Shown here: positions 62,402-64,000 of the stretch, piece after piece
Numbering within the stretch: position 1 is the first letter of the stretch
Layout: each line of letters opens with the position of its first letter
Made by a program: the position numbers and the translations under genes
The notes under the pieces: model-generated
Seen by the model: only the letters and a program-made list of their open reading frames with translations
Told to the model about the DNA's origin: nothing
Databases searched by the model: none
DNA from: Butyrivibrio sp.
GTDB taxonomy: Bacteria > Bacillota > Clostridia > Lachnospirales > Lachnospiraceae
Direction of reading: 5' to 3'
Assembly (NCBI GenBank): GCA_015056565.1
Contig: SVGB01000001.1
Span: 267,442-331,441, forward strand
DNA: 64,000 nucleotides

Positions 62402-62460
62402 TTCTACCGCCTTTCCTTATAGTCTTAATTATTTATACGTAGCCAATTTATTTATGGCAA

Positions 62461-63804
62461 TTATATTAATTGGCTTTCAGGTTCTTTAGAGTCCTTTACC
62501 GGAACAATGATCTCTACGGTCGTTCCATCGCCTTCCTTTGACTTTATGTGAAGCTCTGCGTTCTCCATGATCTTTAACCTGTTTCTGACATTTTGGATGC
62601 CTGCAAGATCCCTGGCCACCCCTTCTTCCTGCTTTAGCTTGTCGTAGTCAAAACCTATTCCGTTGTCAGAAACTGCGATCTTGACATATCCATAGCCTTT
62701 TTCGGAAGAGATTTTTATATTTCCCCTCTCATCTGGTGGCAGCTTGTAAATTCCGTGGGTTAAAGCATTCTCTACAAGGGGCTGTATTGTAAGCGCCGGT
62801 AGCATGAAGGAAGAAAACTTTGTGTGATACTCCACAGTAAATCTGCCCGGATTTCTTGTCTTTTCAAGCTCCAAATAGACCATTGTGTGGTTTAACTCTT
62901 TTTCAAAAGAAACCAGGTTCTCTGAATCAATGGATTCAATATCCTGTCTTAAATAATTTGACAGATGAACAATAACCTCTTTTGCCCTTGCTGTGTCTGT
63001 ATCGCAAAGAGTATAAATGGAATTTAGTGTATCGTATAAGAACTCCGGCTTGATCTGGGAAAGAGCTATCTTGGTCCTCATATCCATAAGCTCATCAGAC
63101 TGCTTTTTGATAAATATCTCCTTTGCGATCATGGTTTTTGCGTTGTCATCAAGGGCCTGGGCAAACATGATCAGTCCACTTATTATGCAGGCAATATTTG
63201 AAAGAGAATATCCGTAGATAAACACCTGTACAACGGATGCTGCAAGCGGCAGGATAAGAAATGTCAACAGGGCATAACGCCTTGGTCTGCTTATGTTATC
63301 CATGTATTTGTGAATAAAGATGATGCCCACTATCATCTGAATAGCGAACATAGCTGTCAGAATGTCAAAGCCAGGTCCTCTCTCATAAAGGTTGGTCTTT
63401 GGATCAATCCTATAAAGAAATCCATTAAACTGAGAAAACGAAATAAATAACAGCTGTAAAAGTGACAGCCCTGTAATCACATATACAAACTTGCTGTCTG
63501 ATTTTTCTCCTCTAATGGATAATAGAATATAAATAGCATAGAACACGGGCAAAATAGCATTTGCCACAAAATTGATGAAGTTAACAACATTGAGGATCAG
63601 ATATTCTGTAGCCCCCATCGTGCCTCTGTAATACCAGGCAATAGCATCAAAAAACAACATTACCCCAATAGCTGCTTCCAGACTTGCAAGAGCTTTATAC
63701 TGCTTTTTGATTACAGACCTGCTGATCACAAGATAGATTGCTGCAATAAAGCAAAAGATTGCACCAAAGAACTCAAGATCTGCGTAAATATACTTATTTA
63801 CCAC
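62461..63804 (-). CDS. LytS/YesM-like membrane sensor lacking the phosphoacceptor histidine
   Basis: A 447-aa protein with about seven membrane helices (residues 10-215) and a His_kinase plus HATPase module. The box that normally reads QIKPHFLYN is QIKPEFLYD here, so the phosphorylated His is Glu (residue 254 from this start). The ATP-binding part looks intact: N box LVENALTHGIY and G box SDNGIGFD. The start is uncertain. GTG 63804 has GGAG nine bases upstream and is my choice; TTG 63819 is the alternative. No response-regulator gene is adjacent. It may act as a pseudokinase partner of another sensor. A -10-like TATAAT lies at 63850-63855. Confidence 0.85.
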   Translation of the reverse strand: MVNKYIYADLEFFGAIFCFIAAIYLVISRSVIKKQYKALASLEAAIGVMLFFDAIAWYYRGTMGATEYLILNVVNFINFVANAILPVFYAIYILLSIRGEKSDSKFVYVITGLSLLQLLFISFSQFNGFLYRIDPKTNLYERGPGFDILTAMFAIQMIVGIIFIHKYMDNISRPRRYALLTFLILPLAASVVQVFIYGYSLSNIACIISGLIMFAQALDDNAKTMIAKEIFIKKQSDELMDMRTKIALSQIKPEFLYDTLNSIYTLCDTDTARAKEVIVHLSNYLRQDIESIDSENLVSFEKELNHTMVYLELEKTRNPGRFTVEYHTKFSSFMLPALTIQPLVENALTHGIYKLPPDERGNIKISSEKGYGYVKIAVSDNGIGFDYDKLKQEEGVARDLAGIQNVRNRLKIMENAELHIKSKEGDGTTVEIIVPVKDSKEPESQLI

Positions 63805-63928
63805 CTCTAAGATCTCCAATCTCTACGATTTATCGAACATCTACCTTTTATTATACATTAGATTCATTCATCATATTCGAAAATAAATATAAAATAAGGT
63901 TCCCCCCTTCCCAGTTTTCCCACAATAA

Positions 63929-64000
63929 GACAAGACACGGGGACGGTTCTACTGTCTCATTGCGCGCAATGAGACAGTAGAACCGTCCCCGTGTCTTGTC
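63929..64000. repeat. Perfect palindrome at the window edge (REP-like, CGGGGACGG family)
   Basis: A 72-bp perfect inverted repeat centred on TTGCGCGCAA, which may continue beyond the window. It is nearly identical to the one at 37261. The single internal difference (TCTTATT versus TCTCATT) is matched by the paired change on the other arm, so pairing is kept. Confidence 0.9.

Noticed and set aside
62441..62475. Inverted repeat AGCCAATT/AATTGGCT near the end of the LytS-like gene
   Set aside because: The stem is short, AT-rich and overlaps the stop codon; there is no clear T run, so I do not call a terminator.

Overview
The window looks like a chromosomal segment of a Lachnospiraceae bacterium close to Butyrivibrio or Pseudobutyrivibrio. 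This is an inference from moderate GC, strong GGAGG-type ribosome sites, lipobox sugar-binding proteins, YesMN-type sensing, a CIRCE-controlled htpG and lineage-typical protein families. About four fifths of the genes lie on the minus strand. I saw no rRNA, tRNA, CRISPR array, phage or complete insertion sequence.

Region 1 (1-6.6 kb): a minus-strand operon of four poorly characterised genes. They are a 1196-aa protein (DUF5717-like), an actin/Hsp70-fold protein (DUF5716-like), a helical-repeat protein and a coiled-coil membrane protein cut by the window edge. Region 2 (6.6-10.3 kb): a MacAB-type efflux operon with its own promoter. Region 3 (10.4-17.8 kb): a tight five-gene operon that is the best candidate for an undescribed system. 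It has two NHLM-type peptide exporters (one with a C39 leader peptidase), a zinc-ribbon pseudokinase, a vWA protein and a divergent adenylosuccinate-synthetase homologue. No precursor peptide is visible.

Region 4 (17.9-26.5 kb): a formate/nitrite channel, a GH13 phosphorylase, a P-loop kinase, a divergent LacI regulator and a sugar ABC operon. Region 5 (26.5-32.0 kb): a secreted protein, a catalytically dead sortase-fold lipoprotein, an LCP protein and a CpsBCD-like tyrosine-phosphorylation module, with no glycosyltransferases. Region 6 (32.3-37.3 kb): a chemotaxis receptor, a small DUF4250-like protein, a flavin reductase and htpG under a perfect CIRCE operator.

Region 7 (37.3-45.6 kb): one operon joining a small lipoprotein, a sugar ABC importer, a YesM/YesN two-component system and a membrane diguanylate cyclase. 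It reads as a sugar-sensing and c-di-GMP circuit. Region 8 (45.8-49.1 kb): a PrsA-like foldase, an FAD oxidoreductase and an L,D-transpeptidase. Region 9 (49.1-62.4 kb): two giant cytosolic-looking proteins (1504 and 2275 aa), each paired with a GNAT acetyltransferase gene. This is the second candidate for something undescribed. Region 10 (62.5-63.8 kb): a LytS-like sensor whose phosphoacceptor His is Glu.

Three long palindromes sharing the core CGGGGACGGTTCT lie at about 18.8, 37.3 and 64.0 kb and look like a REP-type dispersed repeat family. The longest gene-free stretch, 22655-23010, holds a terminator, a promoter with LacI-type operators and a small hairpin before the sugar-binding protein gene.
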